Shown here: one piece after another, positions 25,047 to 32,437 of the stretch
Layout of the letters: every line of letters begins with the position of its first letter
How positions within the stretch are numbered: position 1 is the stretch's first letter
Assembly (NCBI GenBank): GCA_964479595.1
Contig: CAYZMU010000006.1
Span: 1 to 54,152, forward strand
Length of the DNA stretch: 54,152 bases
Source: Firm-04 sp964479595
GTDB taxonomy: Bacteria > Bacillota > Clostridia > Oscillospirales > Ruminococcaceae
Direction of reading: 5' to 3'
The notes under the pieces: generated by a model
The model's input: only the letters and a program-made list of their open reading frames with translations
Database searches by the model: none
What the model was told of the DNA's origin: nothing
Translations under genes and position numbers: made by a program

Positions 25047-25792
25047 GTTTTGCTGTCCGCGAATTCCCAGAATTCCTCCTCGCTCCCGGCGAAGACGTCC
25101 AAGTCAATAAAGGGCTCGCCGCCCTCATAGCCTTCCAGCACGCCGCGGGGGTTATACTGCCAGAAAGTCCACGCGGGGATGAGATCCTTGGAGGGCGGGG
25201 AAAAGACGCTGCGAATCCAGAGGCTGTAGGACAAATCCGTGTTCTGCAGATACTCCTCGTAGCAGGATTTCGTGGTGTAGATGACGGGGAGCTTGCCGTA
25301 GGTCTCCTCGAACGAATCGAGCATGACGCGCAGGTTTTCGCGCACGGTGTCGGGTTCGGGGAGATTCTCGGAGCGGTACTGCTCCAGATCAATGGCGGGC
25401 GGCAGACCCATGCTCCCGGCGGGAACGGTCCTGACAAAATTTTCGACCTGCTGCTGGGCGGGGCTGTCAAAACTGAAGAAGTGGTATGCCCCCGCGGCAA
25501 TCCCCGCCGCGCGCGCCCCGACGACGTTGTCGGCGAAATTCTCGTCGACGCTGCCCGAACCCTCCGTCGCCTTGATATAGGCAAACCGCACACCCTGATC
25601 CGCGAATTTTTCCCAATCTATCTTGCCCTGATAGTGCGAGACGTCGACCCCGCGCACGGGATATTTGCGCTTGCTCGGGCGGTTGAACCAGATGGTGCCG
25701 CGCCAGCCCAGAAGAAAGATCCCGAGCAGGATCAGTGCCAGCACGCTCCACGCGATGAGCAGACGGCGCAGACGGCTTCGAAAGCGCTGCAC
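25037..25792 (-). CDS. Membrane-anchored GH25 muramidase (lysozyme)
   Basis: A 251-residue protein with a basic N-terminus and one membrane span (about 11-32), then a GH25 lysozyme domain facing outward. The domain shows GVDVSHYQGKIDW near 47, YIKATEG near 73 and the catalytic PPAIDLEQY near 132, and ends with FWQYNPRGVLEGYEG and DLDVFAG. It should cleave the MurNAc-GlcNAc bond during wall turnover. A longer frame reaches upstream through the promoter, so I chose GTG 25792, which has AAGGGGG in front. It is a single-gene unit. Confidence 0.9.
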   Translation of the reverse strand: MQRFRSRLRRLLIAWSVLALILLGIFLLGWRGTIWFNRPSKRKYPVRGVDVSHYQGKIDWEKFADQGVRFAYIKATEGSGSVDENFADNVVGARAAGIAAGAYHFFSFDSPAQQQVENFVRTVPAGSMGLPPAIDLEQYRSENLPEPDTVRENLRVMLDSFEETYGKLPVIYTTKSCYEEYLQNTDLSYSLWIRSVFSPPSKDLIPAWTFWQYNPRGVLEGYEGGEPFIDLDVFAGSEEEFWEFADSKTVP

Positions 25793-25826
25793 GGCCCCGC
25801 CCCCTTTCCGTAATTTCCTCTCTTTG

Positions 25827-25855
25827 ATTGTACCGCGTTTTGTCCCTTTTGTCAA
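25827..25855 (-). promoter_or_regulatory. Promoter of the GH25 gene
   Basis: On the minus strand TTGACA (25850-25855), 17-bp spacer, TACAAT (25827-25832). It is back to back with the promoter at 25867. Confidence 0.85.
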
Positions 25856-25866
25856 GAGGGCGTCCC

Positions 25867-25896
25867 TTGACAAACGCGCGCGGGGCGTGGTATAAT
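25867..25896 (+). promoter_or_regulatory. Promoter of the zinc-ribbon gene pair
   Basis: TTGACA (25867-25872), 18-bp spacer, TATAAT (25891-25896) with CGTGG before the -10. It is divergent from the GH25 promoter, with only about 12 bp between the two -35 boxes. Confidence 0.87.
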
Positions 25897-25916
25897 AAAA
25901 GAAAGGGGATGAGGCA

Positions 25917-26471
25917 ATGACATCCTTTCAGTGCCCAAACTGCGGCGCGGATTTACAAGTTGAGGATGCGCGGCAGGGGTATGTTATCTGCCGGTACTGT
26001 GATTCGAGAATTTCGCTGACCGACGACCGCACGGCAGAGCAGAACCGGGCGGAGGCGGAACGCATCCGGGCGGAAACGGAGCGCATGGCTTTTGATCGGC
26101 GGGTGCGTCTGGAGGAGGAACAGCGCGCACGCGCGGAGAAAGAACGGCAAATGGCGCGGGAACGCGCGGAAGAGGAGGCGGCGCAGCGCGAACAGGCGGC
26201 GCAGGAGGCGCGCGAGGCGGCTGTCAAACGCGAAATTATGGAGCGTCAGGAGAGGCTCGCGTGGCAGAAAGACAACACCCGGAAGTGCGGTATCATCTCC
26301 TTTCTGGCGTTTGCGGCGTGGATTGGCACTCTTATCATCATCGCCGTCACGGACCCGGAATCCTTCTTCGCCAACTTTATTCTGGCGGTTCTGGCGTTCA
26401 CCTGTCCGATTGTCGCGCTGGTGTTCTTGGTCAAGGCGCTTTCCGGCAAGTGGAAAGAAAACCATATGTAA
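25917..26471 (+). CDS. Zinc-ribbon / coiled-coil / two-span membrane protein, copy 1
   Basis: 184 residues, not assigned to a named family. A zinc ribbon uses Cys6, Cys9, Cys25 and Cys28 (CPNCG and CRYCDS). A highly charged Arg/Glu coiled coil covers about 35-120. Two membrane spans follow, near 125-143 and 150-172, with a short basic tail. The ribbon and helix would be cytosolic. A well-spaced promoter lies directly upstream. A diverged duplicate follows after 21 bases, and a decayed third copy after that. A tether between cytosolic partners and the membrane is only inferred from the layout. Confidence 0.82.
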   Translation: MTSFQCPNCGADLQVEDARQGYVICRYCDSRISLTDDRTAEQNRAEAERIRAETERMAFDRRVRLEEEQRARAEKERQMARERAEEEAAQREQAAQEAREAAVKREIMERQERLAWQKDNTRKCGIISFLAFAAWIGTLIIIAVTDPESFFANFILAVLAFTCPIVALVFLVKALSGKWKENHM

Positions 26472-26492
26472 GCGTATCGGGAGGATGAAACC

Positions 26493-26972
26493 ATGCTGAC
26501 ACTGAAATGCCCAAACTGCGGCGCGGATTTGCGGGTTGAGGACAAGCAGGAGTTCGCGGTGTGCCGATACTGCGATTCGAGAATTTCGCTGACGGACGAG
26601 AGAACGCCTGAGCAGATCAAGGCGGAGGCGGAACGCATTCGGGCGGAAACGGAGCGCATGGCTTTTGAGCGGCAGGCAAAGCTGGAAGAGGAACAGCGCC
26701 GGCACCTGCTTGAGGCGCAAGGTCGGAGTATGCTTGAAGAGCAAAGAGAAAATACAAAATTATGCGCGGCGATGATGTTTTTATCGCTGGTCGTTTTCCT
26801 TCCTTTCTGTTTCATCGTGCCGCAAACAAAAAGTATTATTCCGTGGTTTTTCTTTTCATCAGGTCTGATCGGACTACTCACTTTTTTGTTAAAAGGCATC
26901 TTCAGCATTCGGAAAGAGAATGCCATACGGAGAGAATATCACATGGTTAAGAACCATTATCAAAGTAACTGA
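26493..26972 (+). CDS. Zinc-ribbon / coiled-coil / two-span membrane protein, copy 2
   Basis: A 159-residue paralogue of the preceding gene. The ribbon Cys6, Cys9, Cys24 and Cys27 and the stretch AEAERIRAETERMAFE are almost identical at protein and DNA level. The coiled coil is shorter (about 35-88). The membrane half (about 90-140) is unrelated in detail and visibly more AT-rich than the surrounding DNA from about 26740 on. GGGAGGATGAAACC precedes the ATG. The mosaic pattern (shared 5' half, different 3' half) suggests recombination after duplication. Function unknown. Confidence 0.8.
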   Translation: MLTLKCPNCGADLRVEDKQEFAVCRYCDSRISLTDERTPEQIKAEAERIRAETERMAFERQAKLEEEQRRHLLEAQGRSMLEEQRENTKLCAAMMFLSLVVFLPFCFIVPQTKSIIPWFFFSSGLIGLLTFLLKGIFSIRKENAIRREYHMVKNHYQSN

Positions 26973-26976
26973 AACT

Positions 26977-27060
26977 ATGATATTCTTACAGTTTCGAGGC
27001 TGCGGCGCGGATTTGCGGGTTGAGGATAGTGGGCAGGCGTTTGTTGTCTTCCGCCCGGGC
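26977..27060 (+). pseudogene. Remnant of a third zinc-ribbon copy
   Basis: Starting at ATG 26977, the sequence again encodes GCGADLRVED, and 27 bp are identical to copy 2 over that stretch. The first Cys pair is reduced to one Cys and the second pair is replaced by Phe and Pro residues. The homology then ends in front of a terminator. It is best read as a decayed or truncated duplicate. Confidence 0.6.
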
Positions 27061-27101
27061 GCTGAGCGTTTGCGCGGTGTCTATAAAATCACAGAGAGCA
27101 G

Positions 27102-27130
27102 CCGCTCACGCGGGACGTGCGCGGTTTTTT
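27102..27130 (+). terminator. Intrinsic terminator after the zinc-ribbon array
   Basis: CCGC-T-CACG, loop CGGGA, CGTG-C-GCGG, then six T. It lies only 16 bases before the miaA start, inside what would be the miaA leader. Confidence 0.75.
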
Positions 27131-27145
27131 GCGCGGAGGGGAGAT

Positions 27146-28105
27146 ATGACCGCAGAACCAAAGCCGCTGATTGTCGCTGTTGTCGGGCCGACCGCCGCGG
27201 GCAAGACCGACCTCGGCGCGGCGCTCGCGCAGACCTTTGACGGGGAGGTCGTCTCGGCGGATTCCATGCAGATTTACAAGGGCCTGGATATCGCCACGGC
27301 AAAGCCCTCCCCCGAACGGACGCTGGGCGTGCCGCACCACCTCATCAGCGTGCTGGAGCCGTGGGAGAGCTGCTCTGTCGCGCGCTATACGGAGATGGCG
27401 CGGGAAGTCCTCAAACAAATCCTCGCGCGCGGGCGGCTGCCCTTCGTGGTCGGCGGCACGGGGCTGTATCTCGACGCACTGCTTGACAATATCCGTTTCC
27501 CGCAGATCCCCTCCGACGAGAATCTCCGCGCGAAACTCACGCGGGAGGCAAGCACACTCGGGGGCGAGGCTCTTTTGGAACGGCTGCGCGCATGCGACCC
27601 GGCCGCGGCGCAAAGGCTGCACCCCAACAACATAAAACGCGTGGTTCGGGCGCTGGAGGTCTATGAACTGACTGGGATTCCGCTTTCGGAGCACGAACGG
27701 CGCAGCCGCGAGGAGCCCCCGCCCTGGGAGACGCTGCGGCTGGGGCTTGATTTCAGAGACCGGTCAAAACTCTATGAACGCATTCGCGCGCGCGTGGACG
27801 AGATGGTAAGAAACGGGCTCTGCGAGGAGGTTCTGGGGGAAATCCGCTCAGGGGTCAGGCGCTCCACGTCCGCCGCCGCGATAGGATATAAGGAACTGCT
27901 GCCGTGGGCGTTCGGGGCGGAACATCTGGAGGACGCTCTGGAGCGCGTCAAGCGTCAGACCTGCCGTTACGCGAAGCGGCAGGGCACATGGTTTCGTCGG
28001 AATCATCAAATTCAGTGGGCTTATGTCGATGATTTTTGTGGAGATTATGGAATTTTTGAGAAATTCAGGGATTCGATAGCAAAACAGCGGCCGACTGTGC
28101 TATAA
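27146..28105 (+). CDS. miaA: tRNA dimethylallyltransferase
   Basis: A 319-residue enzyme that adds a dimethylallyl group to A37 of tRNAs reading UNN codons. The P-loop GPTAAGKT lies at 14-21, followed by DSMQIYKGLDIATAKPS and the VGGTGLYLDALL motif, and RQTCRYAKRQGTWFR near the end. An upstream open frame exists, but it runs through the terminator; GGAGGGGAGAT sets ATG 27146. The last 30 codons are more AT-rich. It sits next to hfq, a classic pairing. The terminator just upstream leaves its own promoter unclear. Confidence 0.96.
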   Translation: MTAEPKPLIVAVVGPTAAGKTDLGAALAQTFDGEVVSADSMQIYKGLDIATAKPSPERTLGVPHHLISVLEPWESCSVARYTEMAREVLKQILARGRLPFVVGGTGLYLDALLDNIRFPQIPSDENLRAKLTREASTLGGEALLERLRACDPAAAQRLHPNNIKRVVRALEVYELTGIPLSEHERRSREEPPPWETLRLGLDFRDRSKLYERIRARVDEMVRNGLCEEVLGEIRSGVRRSTSAAAIGYKELLPWAFGAEHLEDALERVKRQTCRYAKRQGTWFRRNHQIQWAYVDDFCGDYGIFEKFRDSIAKQRPTVL

Positions 28106-28106
28106 T
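28101..28106 (+). promoter_or_regulatory. Possible extended -10 promoter for hfq
   Basis: TGC-TATAAT overlaps the miaA stop codon. The TG of an extended -10 is present, but no good -35 is visible 17 bp upstream. It could start the hfq-yggS-sepF-divIVA transcript. Confidence 0.4.
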
Positions 28107-28177
28107 TATAGTGTGTAGGCGGCGCCGGTTTTGCCGGATGCCGGCCGAAAGATAAAAAGAGAAACGAGGCAAAGCGT

Positions 28178-28435
28178 ATGAGTGGAAAAGCAATGAACCT
28201 GCAGGATGTGTTCCTCAATCAGGCGCGGAAGGACAGAATCCCGCTGACGATCTTTCTGACGAACGGGTTTCAGTTCAAGGGAATCATCCGCGGCTTTGAT
28301 TCCTATGTGGTCATTCTGGAGACGGACGGGCGTCAGCAGCTCGTCTATAAGCACGCGATTTCGACCATAGTGCCGGCGCGGGCGATTTCGATTCTCGACG
28401 CGGTCGAACAGAACGCGGCGCCCGCGGAGAGCTGA
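28178..28435 (+). CDS. hfq: RNA chaperone Hfq
   Basis: An 85-residue Sm-fold protein forming a hexamer that binds A- and U-rich RNA. The Sm1 part is LTIFLTNGFQFKGIIRGFDSY and the Sm2 part is LVYKHAISTIVP with the conserved Lys-His pair. There is only a short tail, as in Gram-positive Hfq. GAAACGAGG precedes the ATG. It follows miaA after 72 bp and precedes a HlyD-like gene by 9 bp. Confidence 0.97.
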   Translation: MSGKAMNLQDVFLNQARKDRIPLTIFLTNGFQFKGIIRGFDSYVVILETDGRQQLVYKHAISTIVPARAISILDAVEQNAAPAES

Positions 28436-28444
28436 CCGCGGCGC

Positions 28445-29695
28445 ATGAGTGACGCAACAACCCGTATTCTGCGCGTACTCGTGGTCATTCTCGCGGCGGT
28501 GATGGCGTTTACGACGTTCTACCACCTGTTCTTTCAGAGCTACGAAACGGAAAACGCCGTCTACTACGAGGTCAGTGACGTCACGGCGTTTCAGGGGGTT
28601 TATGTGCGCGAGGAGAGACCGCTGCGCTACTCGGGGCAGGGGGCGGTGCGCTATCTGGTAGAGGACGGCGCGAAGCTCGGTGTCGGGAGCGCCATCGCGG
28701 AGATCTACGCCGACGAGGAGCAGATAGACCTGCGGCGGAGCATCGCGGAAAAGGAAGCCGAGATTGAGATGTTAAACCGGCTGCAGAACCCGGGCTCCAC
28801 GCGCAATGTGCAGCCTGAAAGCCTCTCCGCGCAGATTACGCAGGAGTTCAAAGACATGGTGCGGCTGCGCGAGCTGGGCAGCTTTTCGGAGATGACAGCC
28901 AGAAAGAGCGATTTGGCGCTGCTGATGAACACCTACGACAAGACCACGAACACGGCGATCGACTATTCCGCGCGCAAGACGGCGCTTGAGACGGAAACGG
29001 CGCAGCTGAGAACGCGCCTGCAGGAGCCCGAACAGGTGATAAGGGCGGATTCCAGCGCCTATTTTGTCAGTTATGTTGACGGATATGAAGAAAAGCTCAA
29101 CATGGAGAACGCGGCGGGGCTGACGCCTCAGGAGCTGCGGGATGTCTCCGACAGCGGCGGTGCGCGGAATCTTGACGAGAACGCGGTCGGCAAGCTCGTG
29201 GACAGCTATGAATGGTACATCACGGGGATTTTCGACAACAACAAACTGCGTCTGACGGAGGGAGACACCGCGTCGGTGCGGCTGGCGTCGTTTCCGAGGC
29301 CGCTGCAGGTGACGGTGGAATCGCTGATGTCGGGCGGGGATATCACGCAGACACAGGCGGTTTTCCGCTGCGAGCAGATGACTTCGGAAGTCGTGCAGCA
29401 CCGCACGGAGCGTGTGGAAATCGTGCGGAACACCGTCACGGGGGTGCGTGTGCCGCGCTCCGCGATACGGTTCAAGGATGTTGAGGTCGAGGTAGAGGAC
29501 GAGGACGGCACCCACACCGAAACCCAGAACTGCATGGGCGTGTATGTTCTCATCGGGGAGACGGCGGAATTTAGGAGAGTGGACGTCGTTTATGAGGACG
29601 AGACGTTTTATCTCTCCTCGCTGGACGCGCCGGAAGGATTTGTCGCGCTCTACGATGACATCATCACGAAGGGAGTGATGGCAGACGGGGACTGA
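28445..29695 (+). CDS. HlyD-like membrane-anchored adaptor protein of the division cluster
   Basis: 416 residues: a short cytosolic start, one membrane span (about 8-28), then an extracytoplasmic part with a biotinyl-lipoyl-like/beta-barrel architecture. It holds a coiled-coil hairpin at about 98-200, rich in Glu, Lys and Ala. The ending contains VRVPRSAIRF and a beta-rich domain. This matches the HlyD/membrane-fusion class found beside yggS-sepF in Clostridia. No transporter partner is next to it, so an efflux role is doubtful and an envelope role near the divisome is inferred from context. Confidence 0.75.
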   Translation: MSDATTRILRVLVVILAAVMAFTTFYHLFFQSYETENAVYYEVSDVTAFQGVYVREERPLRYSGQGAVRYLVEDGAKLGVGSAIAEIYADEEQIDLRRSIAEKEAEIEMLNRLQNPGSTRNVQPESLSAQITQEFKDMVRLRELGSFSEMTARKSDLALLMNTYDKTTNTAIDYSARKTALETETAQLRTRLQEPEQVIRADSSAYFVSYVDGYEEKLNMENAAGLTPQELRDVSDSGGARNLDENAVGKLVDSYEWYITGIFDNNKLRLTEGDTASVRLASFPRPLQVTVESLMSGGDITQTQAVFRCEQMTSEVVQHRTERVEIVRNTVTGVRVPRSAIRFKDVEVEVEDEDGTHTETQNCMGVYVLIGETAEFRRVDVVYEDETFYLSSLDAPEGFVALYDDIITKGVMADGD

Positions 29696-29708
29696 ACAGA
29701 ATGAGGCC

Positions 29709-30395
29709 GTGCTGGAAAGACTGCGCGTGATTCGGGAAAATATCGCCAAGGCCTGCGCGCGCGCGGGCAGAAGTACGGATGAAGTCACGCTGATGGCGGT
29801 CACGAAAACCGTGCCGGCGGAACTCGTAAATGTCGCGATTGACGCGGGCGTGCGCGTGCTGGGCGAAAACAGGGTGCAGGAATATCTCTCCAAGGCGCCG
29901 CTGTACCGCCCCGAGGCGGAGGTGCATTTCATCGGCTCGCTGCAGACCAACAAGGTCCGGCAGATTGTCGGGAAAGTCGCGCTCATCCACTCTGTGGACA
30001 GCCCACGCCTCGCGGAGGAAATCTCCCGCCGCTCGGAGCGCCTCGGAATCAGAACCGGCGTGCTGATTGAGGTCAATATCGGGGGCGAGGCGACCAAATC
30101 CGGCTGTGCGCCGCAAGAGCTGCCAAAACTGCTGGAAGACGCGGCGAAACTGCCCGGTATCGAGGTGCGGGGGCTTATGACGATTCCGCCGCCTATGACC
30201 GATGAAGGCGCGCAGGAGGCGCTTTTTGAGAAGACGCGGCTGCTCTATGAGGACAGCAAACGCGTGTGTCCGATGCGCGTGCTTTCCATGGGGATGTCGG
30301 GGGATTATGAGCAGGCGATCGCGCACGGTTCGACGATGGTGCGAATCGGCAGCGCGCTGTTCGGCCCGAGAGTCTACCCGGCGCCGCAGACTTGA
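29709..30395 (+). CDS. YggS-family PLP homeostasis protein
   Basis: A 228-residue, single-domain alanine-racemase-like barrel that binds PLP without known catalysis and balances B6 vitamers. The PLP lysine is Lys33 in LMAVTKTVP; the HFIGSLQTNKV and GLMTIPP motifs and the phosphate-binding MGMSGDYEQAIAHGSTMVRIG are all present. The start is GTG 29709, 13 bases after the previous stop; no other start codon is in frame before it and the ribosome site is weak, so it may depend on coupling. This is YlmE of the B. subtilis division cluster. Confidence 0.95.
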   Translation: MLERLRVIRENIAKACARAGRSTDEVTLMAVTKTVPAELVNVAIDAGVRVLGENRVQEYLSKAPLYRPEAEVHFIGSLQTNKVRQIVGKVALIHSVDSPRLAEEISRRSERLGIRTGVLIEVNIGGEATKSGCAPQELPKLLEDAAKLPGIEVRGLMTIPPPMTDEGAQEALFEKTRLLYEDSKRVCPMRVLSMGMSGDYEQAIAHGSTMVRIGSALFGPRVYPAPQT

Positions 30396-30458
30396 ATAAC
30401 CCGGAGCGGAGCTTGCTGCTGCGCCCGAGCGAATATGATAGAAAAAGGAGAAACGAAA

Positions 30459-30983
30459 ATGGGAATTGTTGACAAAGTGCGGGATTTTTTCGCGCCGCAG
30501 GAAGATGACGGCTACGAATCCGAGCCGGTAGCGGAGCATACCGGTTCCAAGTCCTCCAAGGAACGCTCCGCGCGTTCGGAAAGCTACAGCTACGAGCCGG
30601 AGCGCACACTCACCGCGCCCGCCAAGGAGCATACGGAAAAGACCGAGACAAGCGCGGCCTCCTCCAAGGACGGCAAGGGCAAGGTGATGAACATTCAGGC
30701 GACGGCGCAGCTGCAGGTGGTGCTGGTGAAGCCTGAGGTCTTTACCGACGCCAAGCAGATAGCGGACCACCTCATCTCCAAGAAGACGGTTGTGCTGAAT
30801 CTGGAGACGGCGTCCGCTGAGAACAAGCGCAGAATCATTGACTTCCTGGTCGGTGTCGCCTACGCCAACGGCGGCAGCCTCAAGCCCGTGGCGAACCTCA
30901 CCTACATCATCACGCCCTACAATGTCGGGTTTATCGGGGAGGATCTGGTCAACGAGCTCGAGGCAAACGGCGCTATCATGTAA
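30459..30983 (+). CDS. sepF: Cell division protein SepF
   Basis: A 174-residue FtsZ-tethering protein. The N-terminal amphipathic helix MGIVDKVRDFF binds membrane. A long charged Ser/Lys/Glu linker (about 20-78) leads to the SepF core (about 80-170), with VVLVKPEVFTDAKQIADHL and the NLE and DFLVG motifs. AAAGGAG sets ATG 30459; an in-frame ATG at 30435 lacks a site. It lies directly before divIVA. Confidence 0.95.
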   Translation: MGIVDKVRDFFAPQEDDGYESEPVAEHTGSKSSKERSARSESYSYEPERTLTAPAKEHTEKTETSAASSKDGKGKVMNIQATAQLQVVLVKPEVFTDAKQIADHLISKKTVVLNLETASAENKRRIIDFLVGVAYANGGSLKPVANLTYIITPYNVGFIGEDLVNELEANGAIM

Positions 30984-31016
30984 AAAGAACGGCGGAAAAA
31001 AGAAGGGAGAACCGCG

Positions 31017-31751
31017 ATGATCACATCGAAAGACATTCACAAAAAGAAATTCGAGAAGGTAAAGTTCGGCTACAGCCCGGAGGAAGTGGACGCGTTTCTG
31101 GCACAGCTGGAAACGGACGTCAAACTCATGGAGCAGGAACTGACCGACACCAACGACAAGGTGCAGATTCTCGCCGACAAAGTCCGTGAATACAAGGAAA
31201 CCGAGGAGGACCTCAAGAACGCGCTGATTGGCGCGCAGAAACAGGCGAGAGAGGTCATCGCGCAGGCGAACGGACGCGCGGAGGAAATCGAGCAGCAGGC
31301 GCGCGAGCGGGTGGATTCCGTGCAGGCGCAGACGAAAGCCTCGCTGGAGACGGAAATTACGGAGCTTTCCGAGAAGGTAAAACTCGAAAACGCGGCGCTG
31401 GTGATGGCGCAGCGGCAGGTTTCCGCGTTCAAGAAGGCGCTGTTCGATATGTATAAGGAACATCTGGCACAGATTTCCAGACTCCCCGAGAGCATGGACG
31501 ACCTGCCCGAGGACGTGCTGGAGGAACTGGAGAGACAAAGCGCGGTGGAGCCCGAACCGGAAACGGAGCCCGAACCGGAGGCGCCGGCGGAGGAAGAGCA
31601 GCCCGAGGAGGAGCCTGAAGATTCCGCTGAGCCCGAGGAGGCGGAGGAGGAAGAGATTGCCGACCCGTTCGCGGAGAGCGGCAGGCGCGGCTACTCGCGG
31701 GACACAAACTCCTTCGGCAGCCGCAGGGACGACAAGAAAAAACGTTATTGA
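31017..31751 (+). CDS. divIVA: DivIVA-family division/polarity protein
   Basis: 244 residues. The N-terminal membrane-curvature domain has ITSKDIHKKKFEKVKFGYSP and EEVDAFL. A long coiled coil follows (about 32-165). A strongly acidic Glu/Pro tail (about 178-222) and a basic end complete it. Members sense negative curvature at septa and poles. AGAAGGGAG precedes the ATG. The usual ylmH and yggT between sepF and divIVA are missing. A terminator follows. Confidence 0.94.
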   Translation: MITSKDIHKKKFEKVKFGYSPEEVDAFLAQLETDVKLMEQELTDTNDKVQILADKVREYKETEEDLKNALIGAQKQAREVIAQANGRAEEIEQQARERVDSVQAQTKASLETEITELSEKVKLENAALVMAQRQVSAFKKALFDMYKEHLAQISRLPESMDDLPEDVLEELERQSAVEPEPETEPEPEAPAEEEQPEEEPEDSAEPEEAEEEEIADPFAESGRRGYSRDTNSFGSRRDDKKKRY

Positions 31752-31769
31752 TTTGCCGGTAAGCGTTTC

Positions 31770-31809
31770 GAACCCGCGGCGGCAAGGAGCCGTGCGGGTT
31801 CATTCTTTT
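31770..31809 (+). terminator. Terminator after divIVA
   Basis: GAACCCGC and GCGGGTTC form a perfect 8-bp outer stem with an inner GGC/GCC extension, then ATTCTTTT. It ends the hfq-divIVA unit about 20 bp before lspA. Confidence 0.78.
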
Positions 31810-31828
31810 GTGAAGGGAGAGGGAGATT

Positions 31829-32437
31829 TTGACGGCGGTTCTCATCTGCGCGGCGGTCGCGCTGCTTGTGGGCGCGGATCAGGCCATCAAACTCTGGGCT
31901 GTCCGGAACTTAAAGGGCGGCGAGGAGATCCCCTTCTGTCCAATCGGCGATTTTGACTGGATGCACCTGCGGTATCTGGAAAATGACGGCGCGGCGTTCA
32001 GCATATTGAGCGGCTCCAGAGCGTTTCTGATTACGGAATCGATTCTGATGATCCTGCTGTGCTTCTATCTGCTGCTGCGCCTCGCCAGACGCCACCGCTA
32101 TCTCTACGTCGCGCTGCCGCTCATCATGGCGGGCGGAATCGGGAATCTCATTGACCGAATCTTCCGCGGCGGGCACGTGATTGACTATTTCGACCTGCAG
32201 CTTTTCCGGTTCGCGGTCTTCAATTTCGCGGACTGCTGCGTGACGGTCGGCGTCGCGGTGCTGATTGTGGGGCTGCTGTTTCTGGAAAAGGAACTGCCCC
32301 GCGCCAAAAAGCTCAAGGAATCGCCCAGAGTGCCCTACTGCAGGCGAAGCCCGCTCGCTGAGGACGCCGAACCCGCGCCAGCGCTTGAGGCCGCGCCAGC
32401 GCTCGAACCCGCGCCGACACAGGAACATGTCCGCTGA
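31829..32437 (+). CDS. lspA: Lipoprotein signal peptidase II with C-terminal extension
   Basis: A 202-residue aspartic protease that removes signal peptides from prolipoproteins in the membrane. It has four spans, with the catalytic Asp119 in GHVIDYFD and Asp135 in FNFADCC. The start is TTG 31829 behind GAAGGGAGAGGGAG. After residue 158 comes a 44-residue tail of Pro, Ala, Glu and Arg with the repeated APALE motif, beyond the family's normal end and overlapping the next gene's start by 11 bp. The orphan lipoprotein at 33367 is a plausible substrate. Confidence 0.94.
   Translation: MTAVLICAAVALLVGADQAIKLWAVRNLKGGEEIPFCPIGDFDWMHLRYLENDGAAFSILSGSRAFLITESILMILLCFYLLLRLARRHRYLYVALPLIMAGGIGNLIDRIFRGGHVIDYFDLQLFRFAVFNFADCCVTVGVAVLIVGLLFLEKELPRAKKLKESPRVPYCRRSPLAEDAEPAPALEAAPALEPAPTQEHVR

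Noticed and set aside
29664..31538. Long minus-strand frame opposite yggS, sepF and divIVA
   Set aside because: Same reason: it mirrors three well-recognised genes and has no plausible start site or homology.
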